Below are positions 35,819 through 44,125 of a stretch of 64,000 nt of DNA, in pieces (position 1 is the stretch's first letter; every line of letters begins with the position of its first letter). Where the stretch lies: assembly GCF_016907295.1 (NCBI RefSeq), contig NZ_JAFBBR010000001.1:3038001-3102000 (forward strand), written 5' to 3'. Source of the DNA: Microbacterium dextranolyticum (GTDB lineage: Bacteria > Actinomycetota > Actinomycetes > Actinomycetales > Microbacteriaceae). The notes beneath the pieces were generated by a model. That model ran no database searches and was not told where the DNA came from. It worked only from the letters and a program-made list of their open reading frames with translations. Position numbers and translations under genes: made by a program.

Positions 35819-38800
35819 GTTCTCATCAGTGAAGTAGGTGGCGTTGTGCCGGATGCCACGGTGAGCTCGCGCAGCCGGGGCAGCCCCGTCAGCGCGTTCT
35901 CGCCGATCGACGCGACGCCGGCGCCGAAATGCACCCGCAGGAGCGCCGTGCTGTTGAGCAGCGCCGACTCGCCCACCGTCCTCACCGAGTCCGGCGTCAC
36001 GAACGAGGCCAGCGACGTGTTGGCTTGGAACGCGTACGCGCCGATCTCCACGAGGGCGTCGCCGAGGTCGACATCGGTCAGGCGCTCGGCGTCGGCGAAG
36101 GCGAAGTCGCCGATGCTCTGCACGTGGCCGAGGGCGAGCCGCGTCAGCGCGGCCGATCCCGAGAACGCGCCGCGCTCGATCTCCCGCAGCGAGTCGGGGG
36201 CCACGAACTCGGCGATCCGGGTCTGCTGCAGCGCGTTGGCGCCGATCGTGACCAGGCCGTCCGGCAGACGCAGGCTCGTCGCCGGAACACCGTAGCCGGC
36301 GAAGGCCGCGATGCGCCGAGTCCCCTCGGGCACCACGATCGCGCCGTCGACGAGGTGGACAGCGGGGTACGCCACGAGGGTCTCACCGGACTTGTCGTAG
36401 AGCAATCCGCCCCGCGCGCTGTACGACACGGCGTCGTCGGGCACGATGAACTCGCGCAGTGACGGGTTGGCCGCGCCGTCGGCGTTCGCCGCGAAGACGC
36501 CCACGAGAGCGCCGGCCTCGATGTTCCGCCCGACCGTGACCGACTGCAGGTCTCGGTTGTGCGCGAACGCCGCCCGCCCCACGACACGGAGGGTGTCGGG
36601 CAGCACGAGCGAGGTCAGCGCCGTCTGAGTGAAGGCCTGCGTCCCGACCTCGCGCACCGCACCCAGGTCGAGCGTGCGCAGCGGGGCCCCCGAGAAGGCG
36701 CCCGCACCGACGGTTTCGGTGGCCGCCGGGAGGGTCAGCTCCCGCAGACGGGTCGAGATGAAGGCGCCTTCGCCGATCGTGCGCAGGGCGGTCGGCAACG
36801 ACACGTGCGTCAGCACGAGCGCCTGCCCGAAGGCGTAGGGGCCGATCTCGGTGACGGCGTCGCCGAACCCGACGCGCTCGAGACGGGTCGTTCCGTTGAA
36901 CGCCCGCTCGGGCACCACGGTGAGGGATGCCGGGAGGTCGACCTCGCGCAGCGATGTGGTGGAGAACACCCCGACGCCCAGGTGCGCGATCGTGTCGGGC
37001 AGATCGACGTACGTGAGCCGCATGCTGCGGTTGAAGGCGTTGTCGCCGATCCAGGCCAACCGGCTCGCGCGGCCCGCGGCGGCGTCATCCTCGATCTCGA
37101 CCCGCTCCAGCAGCGGCATCTCGCGGAACGCGTCGTCGCCGATGCGCTCGACCGAGGCGGGCAGGCGGATCTGCGTGAATCCGGCCTGGGCGAAGGCGCC
37201 CGCACCGATCTCGCGCACGCCGTCGGGGACGGAGATCACCGAGCGGGTGCCGGTGTAGCCCTGCAGCACGCCGTCGCGGACGACGAAGTCGGCGGCATCC
37301 TGCTGACGCACCTCGACGTCGGCGCTCGCCGAGACCTCGGTGCCGTCCGTGCGGGAGGTTGCAGCCGTCACCCGCGTGCGCCCGACGGCCGCGCCCGTGA
37401 CGGTGCCGTCGGCATCCACGCTCGCGATCGTCTCGTCGTCGCTTCGCCACGTGACGGGCCGGTCGCGCAGCGAGGGCGCGAGCAGGGCCTGCAGCGAGCC
37501 GTGGGCCTTCTCGGTGATCACGAGCGTCTCGGGTCGGACGACGATGCCGTTCTCTTCGGAGACGTCGGCGACCGTGACGTCGACCGTCGCCGAGACCGCG
37601 TCTCCTCCGGCGGTCGGGGTCGCCGTCACCGTGATCGTCGTCGTGCCCGCCGCGACGCCGTGCGCGGTGCCGTCGGCGTCGACCGTGGCAATGCGGTCGT
37701 CGGCGGAGGACCACGAGAGATCCGCGGGGACCGCGTTGGACGGCTGCACCTCGGCATCCAGTCTCATCGTCTGGCCGGGCGCGAGCGACACGTCGGAGGT
37801 CGTGACGCGGATGCCGGTGAGGGGGCTCTCCTGCAGGGTGATCGGCAGCGGGCGCGCCGCGTTGAGCCCGTAGTCCCAGACGTAGAGCACGGCCGAGTCG
37901 GGAAGGGCGCGGTGGGTGCCGAGTTGGCTCTCCGAGTAGTCCCATCCGGAGCGGATGGTGCGCAGCGGAATGGTCGCCTCGAAGGTGTTGCGCCCGTTCG
38001 CCGTCCGCACCGGCTCAGCGCCCAGCGTGCGGGAGAAGTATCCGGCACCCGGGTACTCCTGCAGGTCGAAGGCGGCGATCCAGGTGTCATCGCTCACGAC
38101 GATCGACAGCGCCTGGTCGTCGCCCGTGCCGACGAGTTCGGCCTTCTCGATGACGGCGGGGGTGTTGTCGTAGGTGAACGACGCCTCGTGGTGGTGCTCC
38201 GCCGGAGTCGGACCGGCGGTGGTGGCCGTCTGCTCGATCGTGTAGCGCCCGGGCTGCAGCTCGGTGCCGTCCGCACCGAACGCGCCGAACACCGGGGCGG
38301 GGTTCAGGAACGCCTCACCGTAGAGCACGTCGCCGACGCGGGAGTTGTAGCTGGACTTACGGGTCTGGGCGTCGTCGTACGACCGGATGACGTTGTGGTC
38401 GGCATCTCGCACCAGCCGGTAGTTCAGCTGGTCGGCGCTGCGCAGCATTCCCGTGAGCGTCTGCACGCGCACGTTGCTCACGTCGTACCGTGTCGGCGAG
38501 ACGACCGCGCGCGACGGATCGACCGCTGTCGGGTCGATCAGAGCGAGCGCCGCCCGGTCGGAATCGAGCGGGTTGACGCCGAGAGGCGCGCCGGTGGCGG
38601 CGTTGACGAGCGCGTTGCCGTAGAGGTGCGGGGTACCGCCCGTGCGGTCGGCGTCGAACACCGGCGCCGCGCTCCAGTCGCCGTATAACCCGAGGTAGGG
38701 GATCGTGAGGGTCGGCACGTCGGTGCCCCGCAGGGTCACGAAGCCCTCGACGAAGGCACCGTTGACGGCCGCAGCCACCGCCTGCGCGAAGGCCGGTCCG

Positions 38801-41199
38801 ACCCGCAGCGACACCTCGACCGTGGTCGACCCGCCGGCGGGCACCGTGACGACATCGCCCGCGACCGCGTCGCCGCCGAGGGTCACCTCGATGCCACGGC
38901 CCGCGTAGTCGGTGGCGTGGCTCTGGAAGAGCCCGTCGGCGATGCGCTCGGACAGCGCCGACACGTCGACGGTGTACGCGCGCGGGGCGGCCGAGCCGTT
39001 GTGCGCCGTGAAACGGAACGAGAACCGCCCGTCGCCGCTCTCGCCGAGGGATGCCGAGGGGCGCGCCTGCTCGGCGGCTCCGTCGACCGTGAGCCACACC
39101 GGCGTGGTGATCGCGGCCGGCACGTTCGCGATGCCGGCGCCCTGCTTGCGGGGCAGGTACGGCACGCCGGGGGCATCCGCGTCGATCACCGGCACCGCGG
39201 TGTTCATGATCAGCTGCATGGCGCGCGTCGCAGCATCCTGCGCGCCGAGACGCTGCCCACCGATGCCCTCGGTCATCAGGTGCTGCTTGACGACGGCGAG
39301 CAACCCCGTCGTCTGCGGCGTCGCCATCGAGGTTCCCGAGAGCCAGTCGTACCCGCCGCCGAGCACGGCGGAGTAGATGTTGCCGCCGGGCGCGGCGACG
39401 TCGCGCTTCAGCTGCAGATCAGGGGTGACGCCGAGGCTCGAGAACCACGACGCGCGATAGGCCGTGCTGGGGGCGTCGATCTGGTCGGCCGCGACGACGA
39501 GCGTCCGGTCGGACGAGGCGAGGAGCGCGTCGCCGTCGGCGCGCGAGACGAGCGCGACGGGGAAGCGCGAACCCGTCAGCGCGGGCGTGGTCAGCCGCGA
39601 GGCGTCGACGTTATCGAGGATCAGGAGGGCCTGGGGCAGCGCGCCGTCGAAGGCGTACGTGGCGGCATCCACGGCGTCCTGGAACGTGATCGGCGAGCCG
39701 TACTGCGTGCCTCCGCGACGGATGACGACGATCAGCTGCGAGACGTCCTGGCCGGTGCGTCGGAGCTCGGCGGCGAGCGCACCGAGGTCGTCGTGGCTGC
39801 CCACCCCCGCCGCGACGTAGCGGTGCGTTCCGGCCGACAGGTCGGAGAAGGGGGCGATCCCGCCCGCACCCTCGGTCGCGGGCTTCGCGGGGGCGAAGTA
39901 GACGTGGCGGCCGTCGGAGGCCCGCAGGTACGGGCGCACCTCGGCGTTGTCGATACTGGCGACGGAGAGGTTCGGGACGTAGCTCGACGGGTCGGAGACG
40001 ATGCCCCGGTCGGGGTCGCTCGCAAAGGCGAGGCCCTTGCCGCTCTTGTTGGCGACGGCCGAGTCGACCGAGTTGCCGGCGGCGGCGTTGACGATCACGC
40101 CGTTGTCGCGGAGGGTCTGGTAGATCCGCCCGTACACTCCCGTGCGGTCGACGCTGTAGCCCGCGTCGGCGCCGAGGGAGAGGTTCACGACGTCGGGGCG
40201 GACGACGGCCGCGTCGTCGAGGGCGGCGAGGATGGCGCTGTCCTTCGCGCCGCCGTTGAGGTCGTCGAAGACCTTCTGCACCATGATCTGGGCGTGCGGG
40301 GCGGTGCCGCGGATGCGGCCCGCGTCAGCGGCGGCGATGCCCGCGACGTGCGTGCCGTGCGTCATGTCGCCGCCCGTGGACGGAACCACGTTGTCGTCGC
40401 CGTCGGCGTAGTCGTACGCGAAGGGGATCTTCGTGTCGACGAAGCGCGCGCCCGCGCCCTGGCCGAGTTCGCCGCGCAGCGCGTCGAGACCGGACGCGCT
40501 CAGCCGCGCAGTCGAGGCATCGAGCGTGCCCGAGAACGCCTCGTGATCGACCTGGAGGCCCGTGTCGATGATGCTGACGAGCATGCCGTCGCCGAGGGCT
40601 CCCACCTGGTCGGCGCCCGTCATCGCGAGAGAGGTCCAGTTCGCCACCTCGTCGCTCTCCGTCGCGAGCGAGGTCACCTCGGGGGGCGCCGGGATGCGGT
40701 AGGTCGTCTCTTCGAAGGCGGCACCGACGTTCGCTGCGGTACGGATCGTGTCGAGCGCCCAGCGCGGCGCGCGCACCGCGAGGCCCGAGAAGGCGTGCCG
40801 GTACTCGTGCACGAACGACACCTCGGCGTTCGTGTGCCCGTCACTCGATGCCGCGTCGCGCACGTCGCGCTCGATCGCCTGCTTGGCACGATCGACCCCC
40901 CACCAGGCGGTGTCGGCGATCTGGACGATCGTCGTCACGGTCTCTTCGGGGTCGGGCTGCGCGATGCGCGGCAGGCCGCCCGGCGCGGGCGTGGTGGCCT
41001 GGCCGACGGGCGCGGTGGCGGCATCCGTCGACTCGGCGGGGGCGGTCGCATCGGCCGTCGCGGCCGTCGGTGCCTGCACCTCGCCGGCCGGCTTGAGCAG
41101 GTCGTCCTGCGCCGGGGCTGCGTCGGGAGCGGCGGCCGCCGACGAGGCGGAGGGTGCGATGAGCAGTCCCACGCCCAGCGTCCCCGAGACGAGAGCCAT
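35782..41199 (-). CDS. N-terminal fragment: subtilisin-like S8 protease with Big2 and BspA-LRR repeats
   Basis: From the first ATG of the frame this piece has 1805 residues, but that ATG lies within the signal peptide (MALVSGTLGVGLLIAPSASS), so the true start is probably further upstream. The S8 triad is complete: Asp in SIIDTGLQVDHE (about 212), His in GDMTHGTHVAG (about 281) and Ser in LSGTSMATPQ (about 623). A PA-like insert lies between His and Ser. An FN3-like region, two Big2 Ig-like domains (from about 1128 and 1213) and then BspA-type LRR repeats (about 1308-1790) follow. The last 20 residues are out-of-frame junk after the frameshift. The protease domain itself looks intact. An iron box precedes the gene. 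Confidence 0.85.
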   Translation of the reverse strand: MALVSGTLGVGLLIAPSASSAAAAPDAAPAQDDLLKPAGEVQAPTAATADATAPAESTDAATAPVGQATTPAPGGLPRIAQPDPEETVTTIVQIADTAWWGVDRAKQAIERDVRDAASSDGHTNAEVSFVHEYRHAFSGLAVRAPRWALDTIRTAANVGAAFEETTYRIPAPPEVTSLATESDEVANWTSLAMTGADQVGALGDGMLVSIIDTGLQVDHEAFSGTLDASTARLSASGLDALRGELGQGAGARFVDTKIPFAYDYADGDDNVVPSTGGDMTHGTHVAGIAAADAGRIRGTAPHAQIMVQKVFDDLNGGAKDSAILAALDDAAVVRPDVVNLSLGADAGYSVDRTGVYGRIYQTLRDNGVIVNAAAGNSVDSAVANKSGKGLAFASDPDRGIVSDPSSYVPNLSVASIDNAEVRPYLRASDGRHVYFAPAKPATEGAGGIAPFSDLSAGTHRYVAAGVGSHDDLGALAAELRRTGQDVSQLIVVIRRGGTQYGSPITFQDAVDAATYAFDGALPQALLILDNVDASRLTTPALTGSRFPVALVSRADGDALLASSDRTLVVAADQIDAPSTAYRASWFSSLGVTPDLQLKRDVAAPGGNIYSAVLGGGYDWLSGTSMATPQTTGLLAVVKQHLMTEGIGGQRLGAQDAATRAMQLIMNTAVPVIDADAPGVPYLPRKQGAGIANVPAAITTPVWLTVDGAAEQARPSASLGESGDGRFSFRFTAHNGSAAPRAYTVDVSALSERIADGLFQSHATDYAGRGIEVTLGGDAVAGDVVTVPAGGSTTVEVSLRVGPAFAQAVAAAVNGAFVEGFVTLRGTDVPTLTIPYLGLYGDWSAAPVFDADRTGGTPHLYGNALVNAATGAPLGVNPLDSDRAALALIDPTAVDPSRAVVSPTRYDVSNVRVQTLTGMLRSADQLNYRLVRDADHNVIRSYDDAQTRKSSYNSRVGDVLYGEAFLNPAPVFGAFGADGTELQPGRYTIEQTATTAGPTPAEHHHEASFTYDNTPAVIEKAELVGTGDDQALSIVVSDDTWIAAFDLQEYPGAGYFSRTLGAEPVRTANGRNTFEATIPLRTIRSGWDYSESQLGTHRALPDSAVLYVWDYGLNAARPLPITLQESPLTGIRVTTSDVSLAPGQTMRLDAEVQPSNAVPADLSWSSADDRIATVDADGTAHGVAAGTTTITVTATPTAGGDAVSATVDVTVADVSEENGIVVRPETLVITEKAHGSLQALLAPSLRDRPVTWRSDDETIASVDADGTVTGAAVGRTRVTAATSRTDGTEVSASADVEVRQQDAADFVVRDGVLQGYTGTRSVISVPDGVREIGAGAFAQAGFTQIRLPASVERIGDDAFREMPLLERVEIEDDAAAGRASRLAWIGDNAFNRSMRLTYVDLPDTIAHLGVGVFSTTSLREVDLPASLTVVPERAFNGTTRLERVGFGDAVTEIGPYAFGQALVLTHVSLPTALRTIGEGAFISTRLRELTLPAATETVGAGAFSGAPLRTLDLGAVREVGTQAFTQTALTSLVLPDTLRVVGRAAFAHNRDLQSVTVGRNIEAGALVGVFAANADGAANPSLREFIVPDDAVSYSARGGLLYDKSGETLVAYPAVHLVDGAIVVPEGTRRIAAFAGYGVPATSLRLPDGLVTIGANALQQTRIAEFVAPDSLREIERGAFSGSAALTRLALGHVQSIGDFAFADAERLTDVDLGDALVEIGAYAFQANTSLASFVTPDSVRTVGESALLNSTALLRVHFGAGVASIGENALTGLPRLRELTVASGTTPPTSLMRTCCTGASPTASI

Positions 41200-41276
41200 G
41201 ACCGTCGTCGTGGCGATCGCGGCGCGTCCGCGCCGGCCTCGGTGCGTCGATCTGTGGGGTGGGCGGAATCTGATGC

Positions 41277-41282
41277 GGGGGG
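41277..41282 (-). other. C6 homopolymer at the suspected 5' frameshift
   Basis: Six C (minus strand) follow codon four of the GTG-initiated frame. With seven C the frame runs into the protease signal peptide. With six it enters a different frame. This is the only homopolymer of that length near the gene start and is a classic slippage or sequencing-error site. Confidence 0.6.
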
Positions 41283-41313
41283 AACGTGTGGCACGTTCAG
41301 GAATCCTACAGAG

Positions 41314-41332
41314 TAAGGTCAGCCTTACCTAA
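41314..41332. promoter_or_regulatory. DtxR/IdeR-type iron box upstream of the surface protease
   Basis: TAAGGTCAGCCTTACCTAA matches the actinobacterial iron-box consensus TTAGGTTAGCCTAACCTAA at 16 of 19 positions and is itself nearly palindromic. It lies 20 bp upstream of the GTG at 41294, over the expected promoter. Iron-loaded DtxR-family repressors bind this sequence, so the protease gene should be expressed under iron limitation. Confidence 0.8.
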
Positions 41333-41408
41333 CCACTTTCGGAGGGGTTTCATAGCCGTCTCCCCTCGGTGTTTCCGCCGACCGCGGAGCGCGATGGGCG
41401 ACGCGGCG

Positions 41409-44087
41409 TCAGAGGCGGAGGACCTCGAGGACGCGCACCACGGCGGTGCCCTCGTCGACGGATGCCGCGAGATCCACCTCGGCGCGGATACGCCAATCGT
41501 GGTCGCCGGCCGGGTCGTCGATCACCTGCTCGACACGCCAGATTCCCGCCGCGCCGGCATCCGAACGGTCGATCAGGCACAGTCGCGGCGAGCGCGCCGG
41601 ACCGCCCGTGAGGATCTCATCGTGCTCGTCGTAGTACCGATCGAGGATGCCCGGCCAGTCGATCCCGGGGTCGAGGGCGACGAGCGCGTCGTCGTCCTGC
41701 CGCGCCGCCAGCTGCACCCGGCGGAACAACTCGTTGCGCACCAGCACGGTGAAGGCGCGCTCGTTCGTCAGGATCGACGGCGGCGCCGGGGGCACGACCG
41801 GGGCGCCGTCTTCGGGCAGGTGCGCGTTCGGGTCGATGAGGGCGGCCCACTCGTCCACGAGGCTCGAATCGACCTGCCGGACGAGTTCGCCCAGCCACTC
41901 GATGACGTCCAGGAGGTCGTCGGTACGGGCATCCGCCGGCACCGTCTGCCGGATCGCCCGATAGGCGTCGGACAGGTAGCGCAGCACGAGGCCCTCGCTG
42001 CGCTGCAGCTGATAAAACGAGACGTACTCGGCGAACGACATGGCGCGTTCGAACATGTCGCGCACGACCGATTTCGGACTCAGCTCGAAATCGCGTACCC
42101 ACGGCTGGCTCGAGGCGAACACCTCGAACGACTGGGCGAGGAGCTCTGCCAGCGGCTTCGGATGGGTGATCGCCTCGAGCAGCGCCATCCGCTCCTCGTA
42201 CTCGATGCCGTCGCGCTTCATCGCCGCGACCGCCTCGCCGCGGGCCTTGAACTCCTGCTGGGACAGGATCGCCCGCGGGTCGTCGAGCGTCGACTCGATG
42301 ACGCTCACCACGTCGAGAGCGTAGTGGCCGGTGCCGGTGCCGGTGGTCGCGGCGGCGCCCTGTTCATAACTCCGGAACGACGGCTCGGATCGCCCGGAAT
42401 CGGCGTCAGCAGAAGGATCCGCACCGACTTCTCCGGAGTTGTGAACGCCCAGCCCCCGACCCGCGACCGCTCCGCCGCCCGGCGGCACGTCGTCATCGGG
42501 CGAGAGCAGCTCGATCGCGGCGAGCGCGAAGGGCGACAACGGCTGGTTGAGCGCGAAATTCGGCTGCAGATCCACCGTGAGGGCGATGCGGGGGCCGGAT
42601 GCCCCGCCGCGGTCGATCTCGACGATGCCGGCATCGACGAGTGTGCGGAAGATCGCGATCGCCCGCCGCGCGAGCCCGTACCGGCGGGCGCGCGGCTCGT
42701 GGTTGTCGAACACGAGCGACTGGACGTTCCCGAAGACGTCGCCGCCGCGCGCGATCACATTGATGAGCATCGCCGCGGTCAGCTTCAGCTGCGGCACGAG
42801 CGGCTCGGGAGGCGCCGCGATCAGCCGCTCGTACGAGCCCTCGCCCCAGTTCACGACCCCGGTCGGCGCCTTCTTGCGCACGATCTTCTTGCGCTTCGCG
42901 GCGTCGTCGCCCGCCTTCGCGAGCGCGACGGCGTTCTCGATCTCCCACTCGGGCGCCATGACGACGACGTTGCCGTGGGTGTCGTACCCGGCGCGGCCCG
43001 CACGCCCCGCGACCTGGTGGAACTCGCGCGCCGAGAGCTGGCGCATCTTCGTGCCGTCGTACTTGCTCAGGGCCGTGATCATCACGGTGCGGATCGGCAC
43101 GTTGATGCCGACGCCGAGGGTGTCGGTGCCGCAGATGACGCGCAGCAGGCCCCGCTGGGCGAGCGTCTCGACGAGGCGGCGGTAGCGCGGCAGCATGCCG
43201 GCGTGATGCACGCCGATGCCCGCGCGCACGAGGCGAGACAGCGTCTTGCCGAACCCGGTCGTGAATCGGAATCCGCCGATCGCCTCGGCGATCTCGTCGC
43301 GCTGCGCGCGCGTGGTGAGCGTGACGGATGCCAGGGCCTGCGCCCGTTCGAGGGCCGCGGCCTGCGCGAAATGGACGATGTAGACGGGAACCTCGCGCTC
43401 GTCGACGAGCATCGTCAGCACCTCGTGCACGGGGCGGCGCTCGTACGAGAAGTGCAGCGGCACGGGCCGTTCGACCCCGGTCACGAGCGCGACGGGGCGC
43501 CCGGTGCGCCGCTCCAGGTCGCGGGCGATGTCGGTCACGTCGCCGAGGGTCGCCGACATCAGCAGGAACTGCGCGCGCGGAAGCAACAGCAGCGGCACCT
43601 GCCACGCCCACCCGCGGTCGGGGTCGCCGTAGTAGTGGAACTCGTCCATGACGACCTGGTCCACCGCGGCATCCGCCCCTTGCCGCAGCGCGATGTTGGC
43701 CAGGATCTCGGCGGTGCAGCAGACGATCGGGGCATCGGGGTTGACCGAGGAGTCGCCCGTCACCATGCCGACGTTCTGCGCTCCGAAGACCTCCACCAGT
43801 GCGAAGAACTTCTCGCTGACGAGGGCTTTGATCGGGGCGGTGTAGTAGGAGCGGCCTCCGGCGGCGAGGCAGACCGCGTGCGCGGCGATCGCGACGAGCG
43901 ACTTGCCGGTGCCGGTCGGGGTGGAGAGGATGACGTTCGCCCCCGAGACCAGCTCGATGACCGCTTCGTCCTGCGCAGGGTACAGCGTGAGCCCGCGCCC
44001 GGTCGCCCACGCGACGAAGCCGTCGTACGCGGCATCCGCCGTCGCCCCCGCGGGCAGGAGTTCGGTCAGCGCCGCGGTGGAGGTCAT
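41409..44087 (-). CDS. DEAD/DEAH-box helicase with DUF3516 domain
   Basis: This 892-residue superfamily 2 helicase is of the Ski2/Lhr-like actinobacterial group. The motifs are LSTPTGTGKSLVAI (I), VVMDEFHYYGDP (II, DEFH), LMSATLGDVT (III) and FHQVAGRAGRAGYD (VI). The C-terminal half is the DUF3516 region, ending with a domain that reads DHDWRIRAEVDLAASVDEGTA. Residues 548-575 or so (VHNSGEVGADPS ... RSEPSFRSYEQ) are encoded by a palindromic insertion (42362-42446) and sit in a Gly/Pro-rich loop just before GTGHYALDVVSVIE. It is probably an RNA helicase in RNA turnover or ribosome work, although the exact role is not established. Confidence 0.93.
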   Translation of the reverse strand: MTSTAALTELLPAGATADAAYDGFVAWATGRGLTLYPAQDEAVIELVSGANVILSTPTGTGKSLVAIAAHAVCLAAGGRSYYTAPIKALVSEKFFALVEVFGAQNVGMVTGDSSVNPDAPIVCCTAEILANIALRQGADAAVDQVVMDEFHYYGDPDRGWAWQVPLLLLPRAQFLLMSATLGDVTDIARDLERRTGRPVALVTGVERPVPLHFSYERRPVHEVLTMLVDEREVPVYIVHFAQAAALERAQALASVTLTTRAQRDEIAEAIGGFRFTTGFGKTLSRLVRAGIGVHHAGMLPRYRRLVETLAQRGLLRVICGTDTLGVGINVPIRTVMITALSKYDGTKMRQLSAREFHQVAGRAGRAGYDTHGNVVVMAPEWEIENAVALAKAGDDAAKRKKIVRKKAPTGVVNWGEGSYERLIAAPPEPLVPQLKLTAAMLINVIARGGDVFGNVQSLVFDNHEPRARRYGLARRAIAIFRTLVDAGIVEIDRGGASGPRIALTVDLQPNFALNQPLSPFALAAIELLSPDDDVPPGGGAVAGRGLGVHNSGEVGADPSADADSGRSEPSFRSYEQGAAATTGTGTGHYALDVVSVIESTLDDPRAILSQQEFKARGEAVAAMKRDGIEYEERMALLEAITHPKPLAELLAQSFEVFASSQPWVRDFELSPKSVVRDMFERAMSFAEYVSFYQLQRSEGLVLRYLSDAYRAIRQTVPADARTDDLLDVIEWLGELVRQVDSSLVDEWAALIDPNAHLPEDGAPVVPPAPPSILTNERAFTVLVRNELFRRVQLAARQDDDALVALDPGIDWPGILDRYYDEHDEILTGGPARSPRLCLIDRSDAGAAGIWRVEQVIDDPAGDHDWRIRAEVDLAASVDEGTAVVRVLEVLRL
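42362..42446. repeat. in-frame palindromic insertion inside the helicase gene
   Basis: The outer arms are GTTCATAACTCCGGA (42362-42376) and TCCGGAGTTGTGAAC (42432-42446), 14 of 15 bases complementary. Inner arms ending in CGGATC/GATCCG pair at about 10 of 13 positions, starting 18-19 bp in from each end. The layout and the AACTCCG core resemble the 82-bp elements. It adds about 28 residues without breaking the frame. Confidence 0.7.
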
Positions 44088-44125
44088 GCCTCGAGTCTGT
44101 CAGGCCGGCGATGCGGGCGCGGTCG

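Larger units (their letters stand above)
34046..41294 (-). pseudogene. iron-box-linked subtilase/Big2/LRR/LAXTG surface protein, frameshifted twice
   Basis: Read as one gene, this locus encodes a secreted, cell-wall-anchored protease of about 2416 residues. Two frame changes break it. At the 5' end, a GTG at 41294 with an AGGA site 9 nt upstream opens a frame that leads into the protease only if the C6 run (41282-41277, minus strand) has a seventh C. That repair restores an Arg-rich signal-peptide start ending RGRRGRAAIATTTVM. Near 35840-35850, one base (or two extra) shifts the LRR region out of frame. After both single-base repairs the length is 7251 nt, exactly divisible by three, with no internal stop. 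The cause could be assembly error, decay or switching. The two open pieces are listed separately. Confidence 0.75.

Noticed and set aside
38917..41316. Long plus-strand frame opposite the subtilase
   Set aside because: Shadow of the protease gene. The catalytic triad and signal peptide are on the minus strand.
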